NCBI GenBank assembly: GCA_932294295.1
Contig: OW028574.1
Coordinates: 55,071,297-55,135,296, forward strand
Length of the DNA stretch: 64,000 bases
Direction of reading: 5' to 3'
Origin: Alitta virens
Taxonomy: Eukaryota > Annelida > Polychaeta > Phyllodocida > Nereididae
Position numbers and translations under genes: made by a program
In this document: one piece after another, positions 37,757 to 49,155 of the stretch
Position numbering within the stretch: position 1 is the stretch's first letter
Layout of the letters: each line of letters opens with the position of its first letter
Notes under the pieces: generated by a model
Databases searched by the model: none
The model's input: only the letters and a program-made list of their open reading frames with translations
What the model was told of the DNA's origin: nothing

Positions 37757-37850
37757 TTGTCTGTTTCTGACAAACAATTGCTTAGCTGGCGTACATCCAA
37801 AATTTTGTTTAAGATATTGTTTGTCTTTAGACAATGGTTGTATACTTCAA
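37757..37850. mobile_element. Half of a family H2 hairpin
   Basis: TACATCCAAAATTTTGTTTA, GATATTGTTTGTCTTTAGAC and AATGGTTGTATACTTC follow the left arm and loop of the 14.5-kb copy in order. The right arm is missing, replaced by a SINE-B fragment. Confidence 0.55.
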
Positions 37851-37861
37851 AAAAATGTATG

Positions 37862-37990
37862 GCATTGACTTCATGCTTTACTGGTCTGGAGCTTAGTCAG
37901 CTTACATGTCCAGCTGCCAGAGACAGACGTAATGAAGAGATGATAAAGCTTTTGTGTCAACATAATGTTACAAATGTACCTATATTGTCC
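37862..37990 (-). mobile_element. SINE-B 3' fragment
   Basis: On the minus strand the order GTAACATTATGTTG, ATCATCTCTTCATTACGTCTG, TCTGGCAGCTGGACATG and GCTGACTAAGCTCCAG matches the 3' half of SINE-B. It lies just after a hairpin-family fragment (37,757-37,850). Confidence 0.55.
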
Positions 37991-39486
37991 CATTCTTAAA
38001 CCACTCCTGCTATCTGAGATTCGTTTGATTTATAGAAACTAGATCCAATCATTACTTATCTGAGCATATCTCTTCAAAACATGATGCATGAACTCATACA
38101 ACATCCTGCACATAATAAAGGCAATATGTATGGTGACTGTTGTATCTGCTTCGTCACACTGTGCTTAAAATCCATGGCCAAGCTGAGAAAATCTAAGCTT
38201 AAATCTTAGATGTTCTTTATAAATCATGAACACCAGTTGTTTTCCGAATTACGACGTCAAATTAACCTCGACGTTTGCAGACATGTACTTAAGAAATTAG
38301 CCGTTTCCATACCAACACCATATTACTATCATCTGTAGTTCAGCACATCACATGTCATATAATTAATATGTCACATTTGCTTGTCGTTGATGCGATATGC
38401 TGGAACTGTCGGCTCAACATTGGCTCAGCATTGGTACTCATTGGCCATAGAAGCATTGATGTCATTTGCAAGCGCGCTGATAGGCAGTAGTAGTTAGTCA
38501 GACTATACTGGCTATATGTTGGCACTTTCGGCTAAATTTGGGTTCATAATCTGTGTTAATCCGCCAAATGATAGCTCCATTTGGTATGCTACCAGGTGTT
38601 GTTGATCTACATGTAGGTGTGACATACCACACACAAAATACAGGCAAAAAATATGGGACTCATTGATAGTCTTACAGATAAATTATATATCTTATATAGC
38701 TATAGATTCGGGACTAGGACAGTCCTCTGAAGCAAGTACTTGCTGCTTAAGAGGATTGATGTACACGAGACTGGCTAGATTCTAAAATTTCTGCTTCACA
38801 ACAATCTAACCCACACTGGCTTAAACACTGGGACATGTAATGGGAGCATTAACTGTGGAAGCACCCAGTTTCTAGTAAGAGGCAAGCTTGAACCATTGTC
38901 ATTTGATTAAGCGAACTTTCCTTGAATGAGAATGGCAGTGGCAGCCAAGCAGGCTGTGGCCATTACCTGAGCTGTGTGAAGTCTTATCCGGTAATGTTGC
39001 CTGGGTTGGGGTTCTCATCTCGTATGAACTATTGATGAGCCCAGTGCCACCAGATGCATGTGACAAATACATCTAGACATTCCACCTTCGCCCTGCACAG
39101 CTCACTCTACACCAGCCATTCATCATCCCAGAACTCCGAAAGGCATATTTTGTAAGTGCTCAATCTAAGGTCAGGGAGTAATCAAAGGCTTTTGTAGCTT
39201 TTCCCGTTTGTGAGTACACCCTTTTTAAGGGGTATTATGCCTTGACACATGTAATTAATGAACATATTTGCCCAACTTACACCAATGTCAGTTACAAATT
39301 ACTGGCAGTGAATGTTTACCAAGTCACTTCCATGCACGAGAATCAAACATAAATTTCCACAAATATATTCTGCAGCAAAATGCATCCAGTGATTGAAATA
39401 GTTATTGTAAGCATTGTTGCATTGAACACAAGGGCCAACATGTTTTAAATCGTTTGTCTAAAACCCATGCAATGCAATATACAACT

Positions 39487-39605
39487 CCCAGATACCATTC
39501 CAAATCGGCCCATCATCGTTTTCATGTTGGCCACTGTCGTTACAACATCGTATCAACATCGCCGACGTTGCGCCCATGTCGTTTCAACTTGAAATGCTAT
39601 CTGGG
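39487..39605. mobile_element. MITE with CCCAGATA termini
   Basis: The ends CCCAGATACCATTCCAA and TTGAAATGCTATCTGGG are complementary at 15 of 17 positions and define a 119-bp unit. The inside is rich in imperfect GTCG/CGAC and CATCG motifs. Sequences with similar internal motifs (CACATTGGCTC, CCGACG) occur near 27.85, 38.4 and 48.9 kb without clear ends. Confidence 0.6.
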
Positions 39606-39894
39606 CTGAAACGCATTTTTCCTCCCTAATCCAAAAACTGACAACAATTTCCAACTGCTACGAAATATCTATTTAGAATCATTTTAAAAGAAGAAATTTA
39701 TAAATCGACTTGACCAGTCTGAACAAAGTTCTCCCGCATCAACCTTTTCAGGTTGCAGGTGTCACGACTAAATGACTAAATCAAATTACTCAACCAGATT
39801 AGTCGACCGAACTGACGATGAACTCTACAAGTAACTACTGTCTTACTGACTGACAGGCAAACGTGGATGACCACAGGTCTGTGGTAGCAGCTAA

Positions 39895-40165
39895 ATATAG
39901 TCCAGTTGTTGAGACATTAACAACTTCTCTCAATGTCCTTAGTTCTATTCCCGACACAATTTATGAGCTAATTCTCAGCTGGAATTTGTTCGTCGAACTG
40001 GAGGTGCTTTATACTTCGTGTCTGTGATGGGGCAAGTGAAAGACCCCATCCATAGGTTAAATATGGCAAATTACGTGGGCACAAGTCTCATGTGTTATCT
40101 CATCATTACGTCTGTATGTGGGTGGTCATATATAGGCCTACTAAGCTTCGGATCAGTAGCTTTGA
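39895..40165 (+). mobile_element. SINE-B copy with decayed tRNA-like head
   Basis: A head with CCAGTTGTTGAGACATTAAC and a B-box-like AGTTCTATTCCC precedes the family body: GGAGGTGCTTTATACTTCG, GGGGCAAGTGAAAGACCCC and ATCTCATCATTACGTCTG, ending near CTACTAAGCTTCGGATC. It is the most complete copy of this family in the window. Confidence 0.62.
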
Positions 40166-42054
40166 TAAATGCACAATTTTAATTATAATATCATTGTAAT
40201 ATTATTTTTATTTCTAGCGTTTTTGTGGTTTCAGCCTGCCGTCATGCTTTCATGCATGATTTTATAACGCCAGCCTTTTGTTTTTCGTCAAATTTATGCA
40301 ATACGTATCCCAAGCCTTTGTGGGCAGATAAATCTGCAGCTTGAAATGGATATTAATCACCCAACAATATTGAAAATATGATATGCATAGTGAAGCAGCT
40401 GTGTCTTCGCCAGGCGTTTGTTTCATAATGGTACCCAAAGCGCTGCGAATAAAAAGGCCATTCGTCGGGAGATGGATCTTTGTACACAAACGAAAATTGG
40501 GGAAAAGCCTTCATAGATAAATGCCATACAATCTCACAGAACAGGTAAACGGGAGTGATGCGAATGGCCCACAGGAAGCTGTGACCCTCTGACCTCGTCC
40601 AGGAGGGCATTTACTACCCCCGTAGTAATAACAATATAATGGCAAGGCTGTGATGAAGCAGCATGTGTAGTTATTCGCCATATTACAGTGCCTGTGTTGT
40701 TCTGGTTGCTCAAACGAATGTATTATGTTCGATCTGCTCCTGAAAGAGAACATGGATCATTCGAGGTCTCGAGAGACCCTGGAACCGCCTTTCTTGAGAA
40801 AATTGAATTAGCTGCGCTGAACCATTAGACTTGTCATATTACAGGCACCCCTACTACCTAGTTAGCCTGTGTCGTTATGGGAGTGCTCACTGTTTTGCAT
40901 TGCAGCCTAGATGGAACTAACTCAGTAGATGGCGCTGCCCTTTTTGCGCATGCGCAGCAAATGTGGTGGTGCACAGCAAAGGCCAGCTTGCACAAAATGG
41001 CCGATTCAGCGTCAATCACGTAGGTCAATCAAGGGCCAATGTCTTCCCAAGGCCCTTTAACCCACTCTCCCGGCTCCTTATTTGGGCTCCGCGTATGTCT
41101 CATCTTGAATGAGCCCAGGAAAGCGGGCACAGGACGCAGAATTTATGCATCAACCTCATCTGTTTCAACCCAATACCCTAGCCGTATCCTGAGTTAAGAT
41201 GAACTGACAAAGAAAGCTATTCCAGGGGTATCAGTTATTCTACAGTGATATGTTCACTGGCAACTACACTTAACAAAAAACCTGTGAATTGTAAAAGGAA
41301 TACATGCAGTGATGTTATCATTGTATACTAATGCCAGATGAGCAGCTTGTGAAACTCAATTTCATAGTATTGAATGCTTAGATCTTGGATTTATAAATTT
41401 CAAAAACCATACATCCAATATATCTTATTTTAAGAAACCTGACCAGGATGTATGGCATAGGATACAAGTCCTGAAACCAGTTTTGGTTTTCTGGCAGCTT
41501 TTTTTTCTAAATTTGGCATGTGAAATGTGCAAGGTAAAGCATTCGGTGTGCACAATATCGTTTTCTGTGATGGCAAAATCTCTCAAGTTTGGCTATGCAT
41601 GCACTACCCCACCCAGCCCATGTATCACACTGGGAGTTTTCCTTTTATGAACAACTCCAGCCTATTACGCAATAATTACAACAGAGCCGAATGGGCATGC
41701 GTGATGAAAAAAGTTTACATCATTAGCGATGTTTACTTTGTAGCATCATCATCCTTGTTGCATCATCATCGGTTAATGCACTTCATTATCTCTTGAGCAT
41801 GATCATTAAGATAGGAAATATCGGTGAAATCTGATACACCTCATTTGTTTGTTGCTGCTAAAATTACTTTTTAATACCATAACAGAAAGTAACCGAGGAT
41901 AGGAAAGTAATTAAAGAAGCTTAGATGATGTAACAGCTACAATAATATATCAATAGGTTTCTTTGTTCTGCAATATCTGTATTTGTGCTAAAAAAAATAA
42001 TAAAATAAAATAAAAATTTGAAAAGGCTAACATTTCAGTTTCAACCAAGGTGTG
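40166..42054. other. Non-coding DNA around the CTCF/NRF1 pair
   Basis: GC content rises locally around 40.9-41.1 kb. No coding frame with support was found on either side. Confidence 0.45.
40922..40956 (+). promoter_or_regulatory. CTCF-like site next to an NRF1 palindrome
   Basis: CAGTAGATGGCGCTG (from 40,923) fits the CTCF core consensus at every constrained position. TGCGCATGCGCA (40,945-40,956) is the NRF1 palindrome. The pair lies in a short GC-richer stretch, with AAAATGGCCG and GGCCAATG downstream, so a promoter or insulator is plausible. Confidence 0.42.
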
Positions 42055-42096
42055 TTGTATTGTATTGTATTGTATTGTATTGTATTGTATTGTATT
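42055..42096. repeat. (TGTAT)n microsatellite
   Basis: About eight tandem copies of the pentamer TGTAT. Confidence 0.95.
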
Positions 42097-42117
42097 ATTT
42101 TGTATCAGCTTTACTGG

Positions 42118-42245
42118 TTATAATTGGTCAGTTTATATATGACAACTGCTAAGGGCAGGTGTAATGATGAGATGATAAGGTTTCTTGGAGTCCGTAATGT
42201 TACATGTTTACGCCATTTGCAGAGTTTACTAGAGCTGGATCTTAC
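42118..42245 (-). mobile_element. SINE-B 3' fragment
   Basis: The minus strand carries ACATGTAACATTACGG, TTATCATCTCATCATTACACC and a final GTCATATATAAACTGACC, matching the SINE-B tail with several substitutions. Confidence 0.5.
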
Positions 42246-42804
42246 AGTGGATCCAACCTCACCGATGTAGTTAAATAGTTTAAAACAAATAATAATATAT
42301 ATCCATGTAAAAAAAAAAATTAAAAAAAAGCCATCTTGCATGACCTATTTTAAGACAAACTCATGAATAGGTAAAGGATATAATACATGTGGTATGAAAA
42401 AAAAGTTGATCATAAATATATTTCTATTTGCATTACAAAGCCTTTCTCGGTGTAATAATGCACATTCATATTGTCTAAAGAAAAACCTGGGCATTAAAAA
42501 GGAACAGGCGCTGTTTTCACAGGCACCCATTTGCACCTAATATATCAACTGGCCAGGGTACTTTTGCTTGCCACAATCATATATGCACAAACATGCACAC
42601 TTTCCCAGCAATTCCTTAATTGCATTCCATGTGCCTTTGTTATTCATCATTGTCTGTATGTGCAAATACAATGTTTCCAGCTAAGTATTGTCCTGGCGTC
42701 GCTTTACAAACGAAAATGATTGACTCTTCCTGTACTTATACCCCAAAGTATATATCCTCTTCATAGCACTATAATGGAACAGAAATTAATTGCCACACGT
42801 TACA

Positions 42805-42828
42805 TATATATATATATATATATATAAT
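42805..42828. repeat. (TA)n microsatellite, 3' tail of the minus-strand LINE
   Basis: An alternating TA run lies directly after AATAAA of the minus-strand LINE. Its position at the 3' terminus indicates that it is the element's tail rather than an independent microsatellite. Confidence 0.75.
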
Positions 42829-43276
42829 TTTATTGACATGATATTATCATAATTGATACATGGTTCGAACATACAAATAACATACAATAATACAGTACTT
42901 TTACAGTAATAAGAAAATAATACTAAAAGTGTTAAGCTAACAGTCTATATTAAATGTTGTAACTATGTATTTTACAGCAAATTGGTCCCAGTTGTGACTA
43001 GTAAAATATACTAATAATACAAATAAAAAAACAGACAAATATATACTGCTTGTCCAAGTGGTTTAACCAATCTGGCTATCCATGTATGGTTTATAAATAA
43101 TAGTATGCGGAGCCCAGGGGAAGAAAAAAAAAAACTAAAATAAATAAATTTATAGGACATGGTTTAGAAATATGCCAAGAGCATTAATTACACCTGCTTC
43201 TTTGCTGGACATTATTGCTTGAAACTGTTCAGTTGGGGTTAGATTATTGAAGTCAGAAATATATTTACTAAGTTCT

Positions 43277-44944
43277 TTATTTAGCTCTATTCTTGGCACA
43301 TACAGCAATAAATTTTAAGAAGCAGTGAAATTCATCTTCTACTTCGCTGTTATTACAATTATTACAATTCTCACAGATTCTTTCTTCGAGTCGTACCTCA
43401 TGTCTACCTTTTTCTATTTTGAGGTTATGTGAACTAATTCTAAACCTAGCTATGTTACTGTAAGTCTTTTTTGGGAGATTGAGGTTTAAGTAGGTTTCAA
43501 AACTATAGTTGGTTTTAAAGATCTTATAAATCCTTAGTTTGGGGTTTACTTCGGAGTCATGTATTGCATTTATGATTCTGTTTTGCTCTTTTTTGTACAA
43601 TTTTAACCTCATCTCATTTACCAATTTTTCTGGATCTTTCGTTGACCAGTCTGTGATTTCAGAGTAGTCAATTATGTGTTTTACTTTGCTATAATAATTA
43701 TCTTGGCCATGTGTGTGTAATATTTCTTGTATCTTTAGGCATTTATTTAGAATGTCATAATCTGGCCATGTTGCTAGCCTTGCCCAGTAGTTTAATGTAC
43801 TTATTTGCTGTCTAATTAGAAGAGGGAATCTACCAGTTTCAGCAAATAATCCTATTGTTGGGGTCTGTTTTCTTACTCCTAGTATACGTTTAAGATAGCT
43901 CAATTGGATTTTTTCTAATATTTGGATTTCTTTATTTGTGGCCCATAACATGTTATTGTGTTCAAGTATAGGGAGGATGTAAGTGTCAAACATTTTTAAT
44001 GCTAGTGCTGGTGGAATGTATCCTAAGGCTGATTTAGTTTTACCTTGTAGTGCAAAGATTGCTTTATTGGCCTGCGTAGATAAATATTCTGGCATTTTAT
44101 TGTGGGTAGACTTATGTACATTCAAGATGTGGCCAAGGTATTTGTAAGTGTCTACATTTTCTATACTTTGTTCTCCATACTTAAATGTTGTATTACTTTT
44201 TGTACCTATTTTCAGTACTTTAGTTTTAGTTATGTTAACTATTAGATGCCATTTAGAGCAGAAACTGTACAGTGAGTTAATACTATTTTGTAAACCAATT
44301 GCAGATTCAGATATGAGGACTATGTCATCTGCATATAGAAGATGTGTGAAGGATGTGCCATATATGTCAATTCCATCATTAGTATTTAGGTAATTTGGGA
44401 GATCAGACATAAACTCATTAAAAAGTTTGGGGCTGAGAATGCCTCCTTGTAATACCCCACAGATACTATCTATGGGTTCACCCAGTCTACCATCTAAATA
44501 TACTCTAGCTTTGGCCTTGTCAAACATACTCAGCATTTTCCTACCCATTTTCTGTTTCTGTAGTTTAAAAATATAAACATTTCGGTGTATGTAATCAAAA
44601 GCCTTGCTGAAGTCAACAAAACAAAGGAAGATAGGTTTTCTATGAAATTGCTGGTACCTTATTACAGTATCTAATACAAAGACACAATCAGTTGTCCTAC
44701 GCGATGGTGTAAAGCCAAATTGGAAGGGATCATCAACTGCTATAGCATCATTTTTAAAGTACAGTCGGGCATTTATTATAGAGTCAAATATTTTAGCCAT
44801 TGCCACAGTTATTGTTATTTTTCTATAATTATCTGGGTTATAACTATCGCCTTTTTTATGCAAAGCATTAATGAGACCTTCTGCCCACTGAGATGGGTAA
44901 TCACCATTATCAAAAATATAGTTAAATATGGTACAGAAAGGCAC
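43277..44944 (-). pseudogene. LINE ORF2 reverse transcriptase domain (disabled copy)
   Basis: This is the longest open frame in the window (555 codons). It encodes RNA-directed DNA polymerase of a non-LTR element. Seen: INALHKKGD and NYRKITI in the fingers (residues about 25-46), FVDFSKAFDYIHR (about 109-121, with catalytic Asp111), GVLQGGILSPKLFNEFMSDLP (about 173-193), HLLYADDIVLISES (201-214, catalytic Asp pair 206-207), then a thumb region with the EIQILEKIQLSYLKRILGVRK pattern and a C-terminal CxxCxxC cluster. The catalytic residues are intact. The methionine used as start is not native: the frame is open upstream to the nonsense codon at 45,017, and the protein originally began further 5'. 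Upstream and downstream lesions show that this copy is not functional. The clade (I/Jockey/RTE-X-like) cannot be decided by eye. Confidence 0.9.
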
Positions 44945-45016
44945 TGCTAGTTCATTTGTTACATGTTTATAGAACTCACTAGGAATACCATCTATTCCAG
45001 CTGCTTTACCGTTTTT

Positions 45017-45430
45017 TTATTTTTTTATATGTAACAATACCTCTTCTTCAGTAATTACACTATCACAAATATAGTCAGTTATAGATTGAGTGTGCACTTC
45101 AGTTTCCATCATAATTTCTATTTGGTCATTTATTTCTTTGTGTTTTTCTTTTGTGTTCATTGTCGAAGTAGCTGCAATTTGGGGGGTTAGCTTGATTACA
45201 GAAGTACTCATGGAATGTCTCAATGTTAGGGAGGTTGTTGGATGGACTTGATTTAGTTGTAAGTTTATTCCATAATTTCCAACACTCTGTTTGATTTGTA
45301 CTGTGGAATGTAATTAGTTTATCTCTGTTGTGTTTTTGGTGGCTTCGTTTCTTACGCTGTATAGTGCTTTTATATGTTTTTACCAGGTTCTTGTACTCCA
45401 GTGTGCTATTATCGTCTTGATTTTAAGGTC
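45017..45430 (-). pseudogene. LINE ORF2 fragment between endonuclease and reverse transcriptase
   Basis: The segment continues the LINE protein N-terminal to the RT core. Seen: two frames join near 45,181-45,186. The distal one reads through LWNKLTTKSSPSNNLPNIETF and EYFCNQANPP; the proximal one through EKHKEINDQIEIMM and ITEEEVLLHIKK. A TAA stop at 45,017-45,019 interrupts the conserved region immediately before NGKAAG. A single insertion or deletion in a homopolymer and one substitution would explain the breaks. Beyond about 45,430 recognisable LINE sequence ends. Confidence 0.75.
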
Positions 45431-46228
45431 ATTTGATGAGTCCAAAAAAGATCAAATTGGATGAAAAAAGTTTTGTAAATTTTGTAAATGTAAACACCAA
45501 CCAGGCTTAATTGACACTACAATTTCAACTACGGCAGGCCAGTCTTTCTCAACTCCTGGGGTGGGGAGTATTTAGGCCTGAACGGGAAGTTAACTGCAGG
45601 GGCTTAAGAGCTCACACCAGCTTCTCCCCTGTGGTTGCCTATTGCCAAGTTTATATTGACTAAGTGATAATATACATATAGGCCTATATACATAAGAACA
45701 CCTGTAATAGCATGTCAAATTGGACCAGCATTGAGCCAATGCCTTTCTTGAGTCATTCAGCCAAGACAAAATCAGCTTCAGCAGTGCTTAGCGATTCTTT
45801 AACTAGTGGTTTTATTTGTCAGGGTATACTGTTCTGAATATATTGTCATTATGTTACTTAAAATTATCTATCATGGTAATTTAATTTTGTGTCGATATTT
45901 TGGTAATTTCTGAGGGAAATATTATATCTCAAATATTTCTGAAATGTTTTGGGAGTCCGTATTATCACCTTGTGACGTGTTCTACAATATTGAATGTTGT
46001 CAAGATGTGCTGGCAATCAATTTTAAGAATATTATTTGAAAAAGTAACACCGAAGTTTTATAGGGTTATGCTTTGATATTGTGACAATATTTATCCAATA
46101 TTTATCCAATGTTGTGGCATGATTGTCACAATCTCTTCGAGTTAGTTTTAACTGTATATCAATGCATTGGTCCCCAGTAGATCCTATTTCTAAGTAATGC
46201 TAGACCATTGACAGGATATTGCCTTACA

Positions 46229-46356
46229 CCGGAAGTGGTGCGAAATCTTGGCCGCCATCTTGGAACATGACCCCAGTGCCCTTGTTGCCAAGCCCTTATT
46301 GGTGGACCGTTGTCACGTGACCTGAAGTATATGGCTCATGAGGTCAGGTCAGGTCA
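46229..46356 (-). promoter_or_regulatory. Promoter-like cluster: E-box, CCAAT, YY1, ETS
   Basis: Seen within about 100 bases: CCGGAAGTG (ETS-type, 46,229), GCCGCCATCTTGG (YY1-type, 46,251), ATTGG (inverted CCAAT, 46,298) and GTCACGTGAC (E-box, 46,312). Read on the minus strand the order is E-box, CCACCAATAAGG, CCAAGATGGCGGCC, CACTTCCGG, as in TATA-less housekeeping promoters where CCAAT lies upstream and YY1 sits near the start. That suggests minus-strand transcription. Three overlapping AGGTCA half-sites (46,341, 46,346, 46,351) lie just upstream in that direction. No first exon could be confirmed. Confidence 0.4.
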
Positions 46357-48353
46357 TTTCTCATACATGTGCAATAGGAACTGGCCGAAAAGGGATTCAA
46401 CACACATGGCCATTATAATGGGTTACAAATCCTGTCATAAATATTCCAAATATGGATGCATAAATCACTGTACACAGTTGATAAAGATGGAATCGAATGG
46501 TACATGCCAACAATAGATTATTTCATAAATTTTATTGCTGTCGTAATATAATGTTACAGTGTGGGAAGTCTCAAATGATAGTATTGACATCACACTCAAT
46601 TGTAACAGTCCCCCTCTTCTCCTTACCATCACTACATTTTATAGATGAACACGTTTCAAACCATAATATGTCATATTTAACGATGAAACTTAACTCTGTT
46701 TTGGAGAAAGGAATGCGCAGCAGTTTCAAAGGTATAAATTACACTGCAAGGTAAGTTGTCCACCCACTACATGGTGAAATTAAATGAAATTAAAATTTAA
46801 TTAAATAAAAATAAATTATCTATATACTTATTTACTTAAACTGTTATTAAGCAGCAAGTTAAACAGTTATTTATTTATTGGTAGGCCATCCATGGTATTT
46901 GTCAAAGAATTACAGAGCTGAATGGATGTTGCATTCAAAACTCCTTCTGTCAACCTAGAAGTGTCCTTGACAGCTCTGCAAGTTCAACCACATCATTGGG
47001 AGAAGCTTAAACATGTTAAACACGAGAAATTGCAAATGTAACGTTTCAACATCTGTAGCAGGAAAATTCTTTCGTCTACAATGTGCTTCCCCTTTTAATC
47101 TTGCACCCAATCACACTTAACCAGCATACAAAATTACCCCCTTCAACAGAAACACACATGATTTCATCTCAGCTCTCAAAAGATAACACACGGCCCCATC
47201 CATACCCCTTTAAGTTTAATTTCAAAGCAAATACTCCCGTCAAATGAAATGTTTATTTTCCAAATGACCTATTGACGAACAATGTTGAAAAAGTGAAGAG
47301 CTGTAGCCAATATCTGTAGCTTTCTTTATTACAAATGTAAAAAATGGAAAAATTCAGAGGTCCATAAATACACATGGCTTTTTCGTTTTGAATTTTCTGA
47401 TGAATGATTTAAGTACCCAATGTTTGATCCAGTCCAAAACGTTTTATTCTTTCTTTCCACTCCACAAACAGATTCATATAGGAGTTCCTAGAATGTCATC
47501 TTAAAATTCACATAAAACCTATTCAGGGATAGGCAGCCATCACTAACTGTTGTACATGAGTTCAGAGAATCTGAAACATAATCACCCTGCAGAAAAGATA
47601 ATCAAACCAATTTTACTCACAAGTAGTCAGCTTGACAATTTAAACGACTCTTTGGTTGGCACGTACCATTCTATTCCATCTTTATCAACTGTCTAGAGTG
47701 ATATATGCATCCATATACTATCCCTGGTCATTTTGATGATTCGTTGTATTTACAGCGTACTGACATTGTCAACTGCTACTGAATGTAGTAAACAGACATG
47801 GTTATCTCATATTTTCATTAATACTTTCCCGCTGAGTACAGAACAAATTCCAGGTAATATTGACCTCATAAAATGTGGCTTGGTCAAGTTTCGAATCCAA
47901 TACCTACGAAGCTATTCATAATTGCAGCCACTTGACCATCCAGCTGTTTCAGTTGAAGTTTTGTTGTATAGCACAATTGCTCTCTCTTTTTTTCTAATAA
48001 AGGACATTTTGCCATGCTGAAGTGGAGCCCCATACAGCCTGTTAGAGAGAAAGGGGGACTAATATTTATCGGAATGGCAATGATGGGGGTTAAGGCGCCC
48101 TCATAGAGCATCTCTTCCCCCCCTAACCCCAGTTCTTATAGCACGACCCCCAATGGGAAAGCAAACAACTCGTAAGACATGAGAGGCGACAACAATCTCC
48201 CAATCAATAGTGTTTTCTGAATACAATGATGCATCAATTGACTTGCAGTATTTGAGGCATCAGACATGAGGGGGGACTGAATCAATAGCCTTGGTGTGTG
48301 GGACATGGACACATTTATTGGCTTGGCAAGGTCACCCCATCCCAACAAGCTTT

Positions 48354-48405
48354 TGTAGTAGCTGTAGCAGTAGCTGTAGCAGTAGCTGCAGCAGCAGCAG
48401 CAGCA
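48354..48405. repeat. Imperfect CAG repeat with 12-bp higher-order unit
   Basis: GTAGCTGTAGCA repeats before a pure CAGCAGCAGCAG run. Encoded valine/alanine alternation is a by-product. Confidence 0.85.
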
Positions 48406-49059
48406 AAGAGATTTGGCCTGAGAAAATTAGCATCTACAATTCCAGCATGTTCCCATGAAGCCAATCCTATACACACACCAGCCCTCATTTATGACACACT
48501 TCCCCTTCCTTGTGTGTTTATAGGTCCATATAGACGACACTTTTAGATCAGATAGTCAGGATTAAGGGATATGTGTTACACTCTGCTCCTTGGATAGGAC
48601 AGAAACACTATTCTCCTTTTAGGTCATGTGATACCAGGACAGATTACCAGTTCTCACATTATGTGACTTATACCAACAGGCACTGCAACAGGAAGCTCGT
48701 CACTTATACACTCTATATTATATATCATATTTCAATCTATTTTAAACCGGTCGTTTTACATAGAACATATATATAACATATATTCTATGGTATTGTAGAC
48801 TATCTCTTGCATCTATTTTCCCAGACACTGGGATATTTAATTTTTACTTAAACTATACGTAGTTTTTCCTTATCCTCATAGTTATAATAACCCAGAAAAC
48901 ATGTCACATTGGCTCCACATTGGCTCCACATTGGCCCAACATCTTTACATCCTGACGTTCCAAGGTTGACATAACTAATATTGATTCTCATACTTTAACT
49001 TGAATGTGACTGTCCCCAGAAAATGTGATAAATATGATCATGTTTTTGTAAATTTCCAG

Positions 49060-49155
49060 TCATAAATATGGAACTTTAATGTGTTTGTGTAAGTATTTTG
49101 AAACTATAATCGTGTTGTCAATGTGAAAATAAAATCAGTTCAGTTCAGTTCAGTA
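49060..49155 (+). mobile_element. Probable LINE 3' end with (CAGTT)n tail
   Basis: TCAATGTGAAAATAAAATCA is followed by CAGTTCAGTTCAGTTCAG. The AATAAA plus pentamer tail resembles the other 3' termini in the window. Confidence 0.45.

Larger units (their letters stand above)
42804..45430 (-). mobile_element. 5'-truncated non-LTR retrotransposon (LINE) with reverse transcriptase and (TA)n tail
   Basis: This is a roughly 2.6-kb LINE copy. Reading along the minus strand: an EN-RT linker region from about 45,430 (containing ECWKLWNKLTTK), a frame change near the C6 run at 45,181-45,186, a nonsense codon at 45,017-45,019 just before NGKAAGIDGIPSEFY, the reverse transcriptase, a C-terminal cysteine cluster (CENCNNCNN), another frame change near 43,280-43,300, and an end of coding near 43,150. 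A 3' untranslated region of about 320 nt follows, with AATAAA and a (TA)n run at 42,805-42,828. No endonuclease domain is present, so the 5' part was lost, probably by incomplete reverse transcription. It lies on the same strand as the cadherin exon but far from it. Confidence 0.9.

Noticed and set aside
46497..46756. First coding exon ending in CAAG|GTAAGT on the + strand
   Set aside because: The donor is good but there is no recognisable protein, and the nearby promoter-like motifs point to the opposite strand.
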